The notes under the pieces are model-generated. The model was given only the letters and a program-made list of their open reading frames with translations. It was not told the DNA's origin and did no database searches. From Streptomyces sp. Tue6028 (lineage in GTDB: Bacteria > Actinomycetota > Actinomycetes > Streptomycetales > Streptomycetaceae): a stretch of 64,000 nucleotides of DNA. This document shows, in pieces, positions 17,779 through 26,695 of the stretch. The stretch is taken from assembly GCF_002300165.1 (NCBI RefSeq), contig NZ_MLCE01000010.1, positions 186,001-250,000 of the forward strand, read 5' to 3'. The position numbers and the translations under genes were made by a program. Each line of letters starts with the position of its first letter. Position 1 is the first letter of the stretch.

Positions 17779-18801
17779 TCACGCCTTCACCAGCCCCTGC
17801 GTGTTGCCCCCGAGCGCCAGGTACACGTCCTCCAGGCTCGGGGTGGCCAGGGTGAAGTCGTCGAGGGCCGCGAAGGCCGCGCCGCCGGTGACGGTCGCGA
17901 CGGCCGCGCGGGCCTCCTCGGGGGCCAGGCGCAGGGTCCAGCGGCGGCCCGACTCGACGGCACGGGCACGCAGCGCGGCGACCTCGGGCACCTCCAGCGG
18001 GGCGCGCTCACGCCACACGAGTTCGACCCGCACCTCGCCGGCCACCCGCTCCTTGAGCCCGGCCGGGGTGTCGCAGGCGATGACGCGGCCCCGGTCGAGC
18101 ACGGCGACCCGGTCGAGGACGGTCTCGGCCTCGATGACGTTGTGGGTGACCAGCAGCACGGTCGTGCCGCGCTCGGCGCGGCGCCGGTCCACGGCCGCCC
18201 AGACGGCACGGCGGGCCACCGGGTCCATACCCGTGGTCGGCTCGTCGAGGACCAGCAGCGGGCGCTCCCCGACGAGCGCCGCGGCGAAGCAGGCGAGCCG
18301 CCGCTGCCCGCCGGAGAGTTTCTTCAGGGGGCGGGAGGCCAGCGGGGTGAGGCCCAGCTCGTCGAGTACCGCGTCGCGCTCCGAGCGCGCCTGCCGCAGG
18401 TCGAGTCCGCGCAGCCGCCCGGTCGTCTCGGCCGCAAGCGACACCGTCAGCTCGTCCAGCGCGGTGGACTCCTGGCCGAGGTAGGCGAGGATGCGGGCCG
18501 CCCGGTCGGGGTGGCGCACGATGTCGTGCCCGAGGATCTCGACGCTGCCGCTGTCGGGGCGCATGAGCCCGGTCAGCTGCCGCACGAGGGTCGACTTCCC
18601 GGCACCGTTGGGTCCGAGCAGTCCGAAGATCTCGGCACGGCGGATGTCCAGGCGTACGCCGTCGGTGGCCCGCACCTCGGGCGTCGACGGGGTGCCGCGG
18701 TGTCCGCGCAGCGGCGGATAGGTCTTGGTCAGTCCGCGCACCGCGCACACGACGTCGCCCTCGTGTCCGTCCGGGACCGTCTGTGCCGTGCGCGTACTCA
18801 C
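17779..18801 (-). CDS. ABC exporter ATP-binding protein
   Basis: A 340-residue nucleotide-binding subunit of the DrrA/daunorubicin-type exporter class. Walker A is GPNGAGKST, the Q-loop is in LGQEST, the signature is LSGGQRRLA, Walker B is LLVLDEPTTGMDP and the H-loop is VTHN. The C-terminal 100 residues match the DrrA-like regulatory extension (VRVELVWRE, SLEDVYLALGG). It is first in an operon with the permease and the four-helix protein. Confidence 0.95.
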   Translation of the reverse strand: MSTRTAQTVPDGHEGDVVCAVRGLTKTYPPLRGHRGTPSTPEVRATDGVRLDIRRAEIFGLLGPNGAGKSTLVRQLTGLMRPDSGSVEILGHDIVRHPDRAARILAYLGQESTALDELTVSLAAETTGRLRGLDLRQARSERDAVLDELGLTPLASRPLKKLSGGQRRLACFAAALVGERPLLVLDEPTTGMDPVARRAVWAAVDRRRAERGTTVLLVTHNVIEAETVLDRVAVLDRGRVIACDTPAGLKERVAGEVRVELVWRERAPLEVPEVAALRARAVESGRRWTLRLAPEEARAAVATVTGGAAFAALDDFTLATPSLEDVYLALGGNTQGLVKA

Positions 18802-18876
18802 GAAGGACGAGGGTACGGGGTCCGATGCCCCGTTATGCGTCCGGGGCCATGGCTCGGGCCCCGAGCGGGCCGCGGC

Positions 18877-20094
18877 TCACTCCCCGGCGGGGGCGTGCTC
18901 CGCGGCCGTCCGCACGTCGATCTCCCGCCAGAAGCCGGCCCGGATCGCGTACCGGTCGTGCTCGTCGATCTGGTCGTCCTTGTGCGCGAGCAGGCCGAAC
19001 CGGGCCGCGTAGCGCAGCAGCTCACCGTCCACGCGGTGCGGGATGCGCGGGTACATCGTGGACAGCTTCTGCAGATGATTCTGGTCGGTGAGACGCGCCA
19101 TCCAGCGGCGCGCGAAGACCTGTCCGACCTCGTACGGGTCGCCGCCGACCGTGGTGATGTCCTCTTCGCGGTCGGCCCATCGCTGCTCGGCGGTGGTGAG
19201 CTGGGCGAGCGTGGGCAGCGCGGCTGCCTCCGCCGGCTCCGCGGGGGCCCCGGGCCGGTCGATCCACCCCTTGTCCGAGGACCAGCGCAGCGTCGCGCTC
19301 GCCGGGTGCTGGGCGGGCTGGGTGCCGGGCCCGCGCAGCGCGGCGAGGTCCTTCGGCGTGGGGACGCCCTTGGGGGTGGGGACGCGCTCCTCGGTGCCGT
19401 TGCGCGGCTCGGCCGCCGTCTGGTGCTCGGTCTCCGGGGCGGGCCGTTCGGCGGCCGCCGCGAGTGCCGCGTCGGGCAGCGGGGCGGACAGGATCGCGGC
19501 GATCTCGGGGCGCGGCGCGGGCGGCGGCGCGCAGATCCCGCCGAGTTCCTTGGCCCGTACGGCCTTGGTGATCCAGGCCCGGTCGAGGACGCGGCGCTCG
19601 TCGGCCTCGGCCACCAGGTCCTCGGACTGGTTGTAGTCGCCGTCGGCGGCCTGCACGGCCCACAGGTGCACGGCGACTCCGTGCTCCTTGGCGGCCATCA
19701 TGCCCGGCAGCAGATCGCCGTCGCCGGTCACCAGGACCACGTCGGAGCAGGCGCGGTTGCGCGCCAGCTCGGTCAGCTCGGCGTGCATGGCCGCGTCGAC
19801 GCCCTTCTGCGCCCACCGCCCGTCGCTGCGGGTCAGTGCGCCCAGCCGGACGGTCACCCGCGGCATCACGCGCAGCCTGCGGTGTTCCGGCTGCGGTACG
19901 CGGTCGGGGGCGCCGTCGAACCAGTAGATGCGCAGCAGGGGCCGCTCCGTGTCGGACTCGGCGCGCTCGCGCAGGCCCTGGATGAGGGCGGCGTGGTCGA
20001 CGGTGATCCGGGATCGCGACGGCTCCCCGGCCAGGAGACTGGCAGCAGCCCCGAGCAGATAACCGGCGTCCACCAGGACGATGCAGCGGTCCAC
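18877..20094 (-). CDS. NYN-domain (PIN-like) putative RNase
   Basis: A 405-residue protein. The N-terminal 170 residues form a NYN domain with the acidic nuclease residues in CIVLVDAGYLL, QKGVDAAMHAEL and VLVTGDGDLLPGM. A Pro/Ala-rich linker follows (about residues 195-280), then a C-terminal winged-helix-like region (YEVGQVFARRWMARLTD, RIPHRVDGELLRYAARFG) resembling an OST-HTH-type RNA-binding module, though that is uncertain. GTG at 20094 is preferred because AAAGAGG lies 9 bases upstream; an in-frame GTG three codons earlier overlaps that site. The target RNA is unknown. Confidence 0.85.
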   Translation of the reverse strand: MDRCIVLVDAGYLLGAAASLLAGEPSRSRITVDHAALIQGLRERAESDTERPLLRIYWFDGAPDRVPQPEHRRLRVMPRVTVRLGALTRSDGRWAQKGVDAAMHAELTELARNRACSDVVLVTGDGDLLPGMMAAKEHGVAVHLWAVQAADGDYNQSEDLVAEADERRVLDRAWITKAVRAKELGGICAPPPAPRPEIAAILSAPLPDAALAAAAERPAPETEHQTAAEPRNGTEERVPTPKGVPTPKDLAALRGPGTQPAQHPASATLRWSSDKGWIDRPGAPAEPAEAAALPTLAQLTTAEQRWADREEDITTVGGDPYEVGQVFARRWMARLTDQNHLQKLSTMYPRIPHRVDGELLRYAARFGLLAHKDDQIDEHDRYAIRAGFWREIDVRTAAEHAPAGE

Positions 20095-20325
20095 GCGGTC
20101 CACCCTCTTTCCGGTCTCCGGGAGGTTTGCTTCGGGCTTCCTTCGAGTCTGCCCGACCGCGCGGAGGTTAACGGCCGGAACTCGATCTTCGGCGTGGCGT
20201 ATCGGAGGATCACCCCTCGACAGGGCTTATTACGCACGGTAATTCTCTGAAATGCGCCTCTTGTCAGCCTATGTGAATCTGGTCGCGGCCCTGGCCCCTA
20301 GATCCCCCACAGGAGGCAGATCACC

Positions 20326-20505
20326 ATGGCCAAGAACAAGAACCGCAAGCAGGGCGGCCAGCAGAACCGCGCCTCGCAGGCCGAGCAGGCCCACGAGCAG
20401 GCGCAGCGTTCCTCGGCGGAAGCTCAGCAGTCGTCGATGTCGCACGCCCAGGGCAGCCCCGCGGATGTTGCGCGTAAGCAGCAGAAGCGCTTCGGCCACA
20501 ACTGA
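20326..20505 (+). CDS. Small hydrophilic Gln/Lys-rich protein
   Basis: A 59-residue ORF with a perfect AGGAGG ribosome site 9-10 bases before ATG at 20326, immediately followed by a strong hairpin terminator at 20545. It begins MAKNKNRKQGGQQNRASQ, has a Gln/Ser/Ala-rich middle and ends QKRFGHN. No membrane segment, cysteine or known domain is visible; it is probably disordered. The complete gene architecture makes it a convincing single-gene unit. The 231 bases upstream (20095-20325) hold an AT-richer promoter-like stretch near 20227-20243. Confidence 0.8.
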   Translation: MAKNKNRKQGGQQNRASQAEQAHEQAQRSSAEAQQSSMSHAQGSPADVARKQQKRFGHN

Positions 20506-20544
20506 GGCCGCGCGTTCGGGCCGTTGAAGCCCGGCACACACTGA

Positions 20545-20575
20545 GGGGCGCATCCCGCTGGGATGCGCCCCCTTT
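20545..20575 (+). terminator. Strong hairpin terminator of the 59-aa gene
   Basis: A perfect 12-bp stem (GGGGCGCATCCC / GGGATGCGCCCC) with loop GCT is followed by CTTTG, 40 bases after the stop codon. Confidence 0.88.
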
Positions 20576-20667
20576 GTCGCTCTGCTCGGTGTGTCCCGTC
20601 GCCCGGCCCGGTGCCCCTCCGGGGCGCGACAGCCCGTGCCGGCCGGATCACCCGCCCCTGCCCGCCG

Positions 20668-20697
20668 GATCACCCGCCCCGTGCGGGCCGGGTGATC
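20668..20697 (-). terminator. Hairpin at the dnaE 3' end
   Basis: GATCACCCG and CGGGTGATC arms enclose an inner CCC-GTGC-GGG stem, starting within the dnaE stop codon. The motif GCCGGATCACCCGCCC occurs twice side by side (about 20641-20680), so the region is also a short direct repeat. Confidence 0.55.
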
Positions 20698-23600
20698 AGC
20701 CCGCCAGGCAGGACGGGCCGAGCAGCACCTTGAGGTCGCCGAAGAGCGCCGGGTCCGGCTTCACACGGTGCCGGTCGAGCCGCAGCACCGTCGTCCTGCG
20801 CGGGCCCTGGAGCCTGATGCGCACCTCGCTCTCGCCCTTGTGGTGGCTGAGGATCTCACCGAGGCGGCTGACCATGGGCGGGGTGACCTTGACCGCGGGG
20901 ATGGTGAGGATCACGGGGGCGTTGGTGCCGGCGTTCGACAGGTCGGGGACCTGGAGCTCCATCGCCACCAGGCGCGGCACGTCCTCCCGCTTGTCGAGGC
21001 GGCCCTTGACGAAGACGACCGCGTCCTCGACGAGTTGGGTCGACACCAGCTGGTAGGTGGCCGGGAAGAACATGCACTCCATGGAGCCCGCGAGGTCCTC
21101 GACCGTCGCGATCGCCCAGGCGTTGCCCTGCTTGGTCATCTTGCGCTGGAGGCCCGAGATGATGCCGCCGATCGTCACCACGGCGCCGTCCGCGTGCTCG
21201 CCGCCGGTGAGCTGGGAGATGCCCGCGTCCGCCTTGTCGGACAGGACGTGCTCCAGGCCGAAGAGCGGGTGGTCGGAGACGTACAGGCCGAGCATCTCCC
21301 GCTCCTGGGCGAGCAGATAGGCCTTGTCCCACTCGTCGGTCGTGAACTCGACGTCGAGGCCGAAGCCCGGCTCGTCCGCGCTGTCGTCGCCCATCCCGCC
21401 GAACAGGTCGAACTGGCCCTCGGCCTCCTTGCGCTTGACCGCGACCACGTTGTCGATCATCGGCTCGAACTGCGCGGTGAGGCCCTTGCGGGTGTGCCCC
21501 ATGGTGTCGAACGCGCCCGCCTTGATGAGCGACTCCGTGGTGCGCTTGTTGCAGACGACCGCCTCGACCTTGTCGAGGTAGTCGGGGAACGAGGAGTACT
21601 TCCCCTTCGCCTTGCGTCCGCGGATGATCGCCTCCACCACGTTCGTACCGACGTTGCGGACGGCGGAGAGGCCGAAGAGGATCACGTCGTCGCCCTGGGC
21701 GGCGAAGTTCGACTGGGACTCGTTGACGTTCGGCGGGAGGACCTTGATGCCCATGCGCCGGCACTCGTTCAGGTAGACGGCCGACTTGTCCTTGTCGTCC
21801 TTGACCGAGGTGAGCAGGCCGGCCATGTACTCGGCCGGGTAGTTCGCCTTCAGGTAGGCGGTCCAGTACGAGACCAGGCCGTACGCGGCCGAGTGGGCCT
21901 TGTTGAAGGCGTAGCCGGCGAAGGGGACCAGCACGTCCCACAGGGCCTGGATCGCCTCGTCGCTGTAGCCGTTCTTCTGGGCGCCGGCCTGGAAGATGGT
22001 GAAGTTCTTCGCCAGCTCGTCGGGCTTCTTCTTGCCCATCACGCGGCGCAGGATGTCGGCCTCGCCGAGCGAGTACCCGGCGATGATCTGGGCGGCCTTC
22101 TGCACCTGCTCCTGGTAGACGATCAGGCCGTAGGTGACCGCCAGGACCTCTTCCAGGGGCTCTTCGAGCTCCTTGTGGATCGGGGTGATCTCCTGGAGCT
22201 TGTTCTTGCGCAGCGCGTAGTTCGTGTGCGAGTCCATGCCCATCGGGCCGGGACGGTAGAGCGCCGAGACGGCGGAGATGTCTTCGAAGTTGTCGGGCTT
22301 CATCAGGCGCAGCAGCGAGCGCATGGGGCCGCCGTCGAACTGGAAGACACCGAGGGTCTCGCCGCGCTGGAGCAGTTCGAAGGTCTTCGGATCGTCGAGC
22401 GGGAGGGCCAGCAGGTCGAGATCGACGCCCTTGTTGGACTTCACCATCTTGACGGCGTCGTCCATGATCGTCAGGTTGCGCAGGCCGAGGAAGTCCATCT
22501 TCAGCAGGCCGAGCGACTCGCACTGCGGGTAGTCCCACTGCGTGATCGTCACGCCGTCCGTGTGCCGCACCCAGACCGGGGCGTGGTCGACGATGGGCTC
22601 GCTGGACATGATGACGCCGGCGGCGTGCACGCCCATCTGCCGGACCAGGCCCTCGACACCCTTGGCGGTGTCGATGACCTTCTTCACATCCGGCTCGTTC
22701 TCGTACATCGCGCGGATCTCGCCGGCCTCGCTGTAGCGCGGGTGCGAGGAGTCGGTGATGCCGCTGAGGTCGATGCCCTTGCCGAGGACGTCGGCGGGCA
22801 TCGCCTTGGTGAGGCGGTCGCCCATCGCGTACGGGTAGCCCAGCACGCGCGCGGAGTCCTTGATCGCGTTCTTGGCCTTGATCTTGCCGTAGGTGCCGAT
22901 CATGGCGACCTTGTCGGCGCCGTACTTCTCCGTCACGTACCTGATCACCTCGACGCGCCGACGCTCGTCGAAGTCGATGTCGACGTCGGGCATGGAGACG
23001 CGCTCGGGGTTGAGGAACCGCTCGAAGATCAGGCCGTGCGGGATCGGGTCGAGGTCGGTGATGCCCATGGCGTACGCGACGATCGAACCGGCCGCCGAAC
23101 CACGGCCCGGGCCGACCGCGATGCCCTGCTTCTTGGCCCACATGATGAAGTCGGCGACCACGAGGAAGTAGCCGGGGAACCCCATCTGGATGATGACGTC
23201 CATCTCGTACTCGACCTGCTTCTGGCGGTCCTCGGGGATGCCGCCCGGGAAGCGGCGCTCCATACCGAGGCGGACCTCCTCCTTGAACCAGGTGACCTCG
23301 GTGAACCCCTCGGGGATGTCGAACTTCGGCATGAGGTTCTTCGCCTCGAACATGCCGGTGGTGTCGATCTGCTCGGCCACCAGGAGGGTGTTGGCACAGC
23401 CCTCCTGCCAGGCGTCCGAGGAGTCGACCGCGTACATCTCGTCCGTGGACTTCAGGTAGTAGCCGGTGCCGTCGAAACGGAAGCGGTCCGGGTCGGAGAG
23501 GTTCTTGCCGGTCTGGATGCACAGCAGGGCGTCGTGCGCGGTCGCCTCGTGCGCGTACGTGTAGTGCGAGTCGTTCGTCACCAGGGGCGGGATGCCGAGC

Positions 23601-24235
23601 TTCTTGCCGATCTCCAGGAGGCCGTCACGGACCCGGCGCTCGATCTCGATGCCGTGGTCCATCAGCTCCAGGAAGTACCGGTCCTTGCCGAAGATGTCCT
23701 GGTACTCGGCGGCCGACTTCAGGGCCTCGTCGAACTGGCCGAGGCGCAGCCGCGTCTGCAGCTCACCGGAGGGGCAGCCGGTGGAGGCGATGAGCCCCTC
23801 GGACCACTGGGAGATCGTCTCCTTGTCCATGCGCGGCCACTTCTGGAGCCAGCCCTCGGCGTACGCGTCGGAGGAGAGGCGGAAGAGGTTGTGCAGGCCC
23901 GTCTTGTTCGCCGCCCAGATCGTCTTGTGCGTGTAACCACCCGAACCGGACACGTCGTCGCGCTTCTGGTGCGGCTGGCCCCACTGGATCTTGCGCTTGT
24001 TGCGCCGGGACTCCGGAGCGACGTACGCCTCGATGCCGATGATCGGCGTGACGCCCGCCTTCTTCGCCGTGTGGAAGAAGTCGTACGCCCCGTGGAGGTT
24101 GCCGTGGTCGCTCATGGCGATGTGCGTCATGCCCATCTCATTGCAGGCATTGAACATGTCCTTGAGCCGCGCGGCACCGTCCAGCAGCGAGTACTGGGTG
24201 TGGACGTGCAGGTGCGTGAACGGCGGCTTCGACAC
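20696..24235 (-). CDS. dnaE: DNA polymerase III alpha subunit DnaE (replicase)
   Basis: An 1179-residue class C polymerase of the DnaE1 type. Domains in order: N-terminal PHP domain (HLHVHTQYSLLDG; His/Asp metal ligands such as MSDHGN), palm with catalytic aspartates in MPDVDIDFDERRR at about residues 415-425 and GPGRGSAAGS upstream, fingers, tandem helix-hairpin-helix, OB fold (VTIGGIISGLQRKMTKQGN) and a C-terminal region ending in a clamp/tau-contact zone. GTG at 24235 has GGAGG 8 bases upstream and gives the standard Streptomyces length; an ATG eight codons earlier is less likely. It is monocistronic, with DUF2252 divergent on the other side. Confidence 0.98.
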   Translation of the reverse strand: MSKPPFTHLHVHTQYSLLDGAARLKDMFNACNEMGMTHIAMSDHGNLHGAYDFFHTAKKAGVTPIIGIEAYVAPESRRNKRKIQWGQPHQKRDDVSGSGGYTHKTIWAANKTGLHNLFRLSSDAYAEGWLQKWPRMDKETISQWSEGLIASTGCPSGELQTRLRLGQFDEALKSAAEYQDIFGKDRYFLELMDHGIEIERRVRDGLLEIGKKLGIPPLVTNDSHYTYAHEATAHDALLCIQTGKNLSDPDRFRFDGTGYYLKSTDEMYAVDSSDAWQEGCANTLLVAEQIDTTGMFEAKNLMPKFDIPEGFTEVTWFKEEVRLGMERRFPGGIPEDRQKQVEYEMDVIIQMGFPGYFLVVADFIMWAKKQGIAVGPGRGSAAGSIVAYAMGITDLDPIPHGLIFERFLNPERVSMPDVDIDFDERRRVEVIRYVTEKYGADKVAMIGTYGKIKAKNAIKDSARVLGYPYAMGDRLTKAMPADVLGKGIDLSGITDSSHPRYSEAGEIRAMYENEPDVKKVIDTAKGVEGLVRQMGVHAAGVIMSSEPIVDHAPVWVRHTDGVTITQWDYPQCESLGLLKMDFLGLRNLTIMDDAVKMVKSNKGVDLDLLALPLDDPKTFELLQRGETLGVFQFDGGPMRSLLRLMKPDNFEDISAVSALYRPGPMGMDSHTNYALRKNKLQEITPIHKELEEPLEEVLAVTYGLIVYQEQVQKAAQIIAGYSLGEADILRRVMGKKKPDELAKNFTIFQAGAQKNGYSDEAIQALWDVLVPFAGYAFNKAHSAAYGLVSYWTAYLKANYPAEYMAGLLTSVKDDKDKSAVYLNECRRMGIKVLPPNVNESQSNFAAQGDDVILFGLSAVRNVGTNVVEAIIRGRKAKGKYSSFPDYLDKVEAVVCNKRTTESLIKAGAFDTMGHTRKGLTAQFEPMIDNVVAVKRKEAEGQFDLFGGMGDDSADEPGFGLDVEFTTDEWDKAYLLAQEREMLGLYVSDHPLFGLEHVLSDKADAGISQLTGGEHADGAVVTIGGIISGLQRKMTKQGNAWAIATVEDLAGSMECMFFPATYQLVSTQLVEDAVVFVKGRLDKREDVPRLVAMELQVPDLSNAGTNAPVILTIPAVKVTPPMVSRLGEILSHHKGESEVRIRLQGPRRTTVLRLDRHRVKPDPALFGDLKVLLGPSCLAG

Positions 24236-24498
24236 GGCTTCGGCCTCCAAGGAGAACAATCGTCGACAGGCTGCGGACAGTCTGGGGGGTCAGCGTCGAA
24301 GTCTATGCCGGGCCACTGACACTCCGCGGAGGATCACACGTACCTTCATGCGGGGTACCCGTAAGCCGCGGCACCGTCGCCGCCGGATTCCGGGCACTCC
24401 CGTGGTCCGCCGTCCGTTGGGATGGCTGGACCCCTTGTCCACGGGGACGGTGCGCCGGCCCCATGTCACGCATCACCTGCACCAGGAGGCACCCAGCG

Positions 24499-25827
24499 AT
24501 GTCGGTCCCGCAGCTCAGCGACGAGCAACGCGGCGAGCAGATCCTCGCCGTCTTCGACACCGCCTTCGGCGAGCTCCTGGCCGCCGACCCGGCCGCGTTC
24601 CGCGTGAAGTTCCGCAAGATGGCGGCCTCCGCCTTCGCGTTCTACCGGGGCACGGCGTGCCTCTTCTACCACGACCTCGACGCCGACAAGCGCGGCGGCC
24701 CGTACCTGGACGACCGCACCGCGCGTGTGTGGATCCACGGCGACCTGCACGCCGAGAACTTCGGCACGTACATGGACGCCCAGGGCCGCCTGATCTTCAA
24801 CGTGAACGACTTCGACGAGGCCTACGTCGGCCCGTTCACCTGGGACCTCAAGCGCTTCGCGGCCTCCGTGGCCCTCGTCGGCTACGCCAAGGCGCTCAGC
24901 GACGAGCAGATCACCGAACTGGTCACGGTGTACGCGGCGGCCTACCGCGAGCGCATCCACGCCCTCGCGACCGGCGCCAAGAGCGACGAGGTGCCGCCCT
25001 TCACGCTGGACACCGCGGAGGGGCCGCTCCTGGACGCGCTGCGTGACGCGCGCTCGCTGACCCGCTTCGGGCTGCTCGACTCCATGACCGAGATCCGCGA
25101 CTTCGAGCGCCGCTTCGCGCCGGGCGGCGGTTCCATCGAGCTGGACGCGGCCACCCGCTACAAGGTGCTCGCCGCCTTCGACGGCTACCTGGAGACGCTG
25201 CCGGAGTCCTCGCTGGCCCGCCCGGACTCGTACCGCGTGAAGGACGTCGTCGGGCGCCGCGGGATCGGCATCGGCTCGGCCGGCCTCCCGTCGTACAACA
25301 TCCTCCTCGAGGGCAACAGCGACGCCCTGGAGAACGATGTCGTGATCTACATCAAGCAGGCCCAGACCCCCGCCGTCTCCCGCCACATCACGGACTCCTC
25401 GATCCGCGAGTACTTCCAGCACGAGGGCCACCGCACGGTGATCTCCCAGCGGGCGCTCCAGGCGCACGCCGACCCGTGGCTGGGCTGGACCGAGCTGGAC
25501 GGCGCGGGCCAGCTGGTCGCCGAGGTGTCGCCGTACGCGGTGGACCTCGACTGGGGCGACATCGACGACCCCGAGGAGATCGCGGCGGTCGTCGCGGACC
25601 TCGGCCGGGCCACGGCCACGATGCACGCGGCGGCGGACGACGAGAGCGGCCACTCGGAGCTGGTCCCGTTCTCCACGGAGCGGGCCATCGACGCCGCGAT
25701 CGCGGCCGACGAGGACGGCTTCGCAGCTCTCCTGGTGGACTTCGCCCACAGCTACGGCGCACGGGCGCGTGCCGACCACCAGATCTTCGTGGACCTCTTC
25801 CGCAACGGCCGCATCCCGGGGCTGTAG
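24499..25827 (+). CDS. DUF2252 family protein, kinase-like fold
   Basis: A 442-residue protein with the DUF2252 signature RVWIHGDLHAENFGTY and FNVNDFDEAYVGPFTWDLKR, which resembles the catalytic and metal-binding loops of aminoglycoside-phosphotransferase-like kinases (HGDLHxxN, then an Asp). Function is not established. I chose ATG at 24499 because AGGAGG lies about 10 bases upstream; an in-frame ATG 12 codons earlier lacks this. The 263-base gap to dnaE (24236-24498) holds both promoters and no other gene I can see. Confidence 0.9.
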   Translation: MSVPQLSDEQRGEQILAVFDTAFGELLAADPAAFRVKFRKMAASAFAFYRGTACLFYHDLDADKRGGPYLDDRTARVWIHGDLHAENFGTYMDAQGRLIFNVNDFDEAYVGPFTWDLKRFAASVALVGYAKALSDEQITELVTVYAAAYRERIHALATGAKSDEVPPFTLDTAEGPLLDALRDARSLTRFGLLDSMTEIRDFERRFAPGGGSIELDAATRYKVLAAFDGYLETLPESSLARPDSYRVKDVVGRRGIGIGSAGLPSYNILLEGNSDALENDVVIYIKQAQTPAVSRHITDSSIREYFQHEGHRTVISQRALQAHADPWLGWTELDGAGQLVAEVSPYAVDLDWGDIDDPEEIAAVVADLGRATATMHAAADDESGHSELVPFSTERAIDAAIAADEDGFAALLVDFAHSYGARARADHQIFVDLFRNGRIPGL

Positions 25828-25915
25828 GGCTCCGGCCCGCTCCCACGGCGCTCCCGTGATTCATGGGAATCCTTTAGGGGACTCTTACGGGAGCACGTGG
25901 GAGACTCTCTGCGCT

Positions 25916-26602
25916 ATGGACTTGTCCGGGATCCCACTCAGAGCCGTGCGCGCGGTGCTGTTCACGGCTGTCGTCGTGACCCTCTCCACCGCGTCGCACG
26001 TCCTGCTGTCCCGGGCTCCGCTGCCGCTCGCCACCGTCGCCGCGATCGCCGCCGCCGTCTTCGTCATCGCGTTCGCGCTGGCCGGCCGCGAGCGCGGCTT
26101 CGGGCGGATCGCCGCCCTGCTGATCCCGCTGGAACTGGCCGCGGACACCGTGTTCACCACGGGCCAGCACGTCTGTTACGGCCGGGCCGGCGGTCCGGTC
26201 GCCGGCCCGCTGCGCTCGGTCGGCCTCGACGTGCTGTGCGGCGGCGGCAGCGTCGGCGCCCCGCTGGCCCGGGTGACCGGCGACCACGGCGACCGGGCGG
26301 CGACGCTGCTCGCGCACACCGACCCGACCGCCGCCTGGCTGCTGCTCGGCGCGCACGTCACCGTCGGACTCGTCGCCGCCGCTTGGCTGCGCCGCGGCGA
26401 GCGGGCCCTCGCCCAACTGCTGCGCGCGGTGGGCGCCTCGACCTTCCGGCCGCTGCTGATCGCGGTCGCCGCGGTGACCGTGCGGCTCGCTCCGGCGCGC
26501 CGGCTGCCGCGCACCGCGCACCGCGCGGCCTTCACCCGCACGCGTCTGTTCGTGCACTCCCTGGGACGACGGGGACCGCCCCGCTCACTCGTTCTCGTCT
26601 GA
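25916..26602 (+). CDS. Integral membrane protein of unknown function
   Basis: A 228-residue protein with about five hydrophobic helices (AVLFTAVVVTLSTASHVLL, VAAIAAAVFVIAFALAG, IAALLIPLELAADTVF, AAWLLLGAHVTVGLVAAAWL, LLIAVAAVTVRLA) and a basic C-terminal tail. A pair of Cys residues (GQHVCYGR, DVLCGGG) lies in the central loop, possibly outside. It precedes a DsbA-like protein gene by 93 bases; a role in redox or metal handling is conceivable, but no motif proves it. ATG at 25916 was taken as the start. Confidence 0.75.
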   Translation: MDLSGIPLRAVRAVLFTAVVVTLSTASHVLLSRAPLPLATVAAIAAAVFVIAFALAGRERGFGRIAALLIPLELAADTVFTTGQHVCYGRAGGPVAGPLRSVGLDVLCGGGSVGAPLARVTGDHGDRAATLLAHTDPTAAWLLLGAHVTVGLVAAAWLRRGERALAQLLRAVGASTFRPLLIAVAAVTVRLAPARRLPRTAHRAAFTRTRLFVHSLGRRGPPRSLVLV

Positions 26603-26695
26603 GCGACCGCTCCCGGGCCGACGCCCCGGAGCACAAGCAGTCCCCTTTACGTATCCGCGTACGACATGTGCGCGTCCCCCATGGAGATCACCACT

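Noticed and set aside
20768..24319. 1183-residue plus-strand frame antisense to dnaE
   Set aside because: dnaE on the minus strand is complete with all motifs; the antisense frame has His/Val/Asp/Leu-biased composition from codon-position mirroring.
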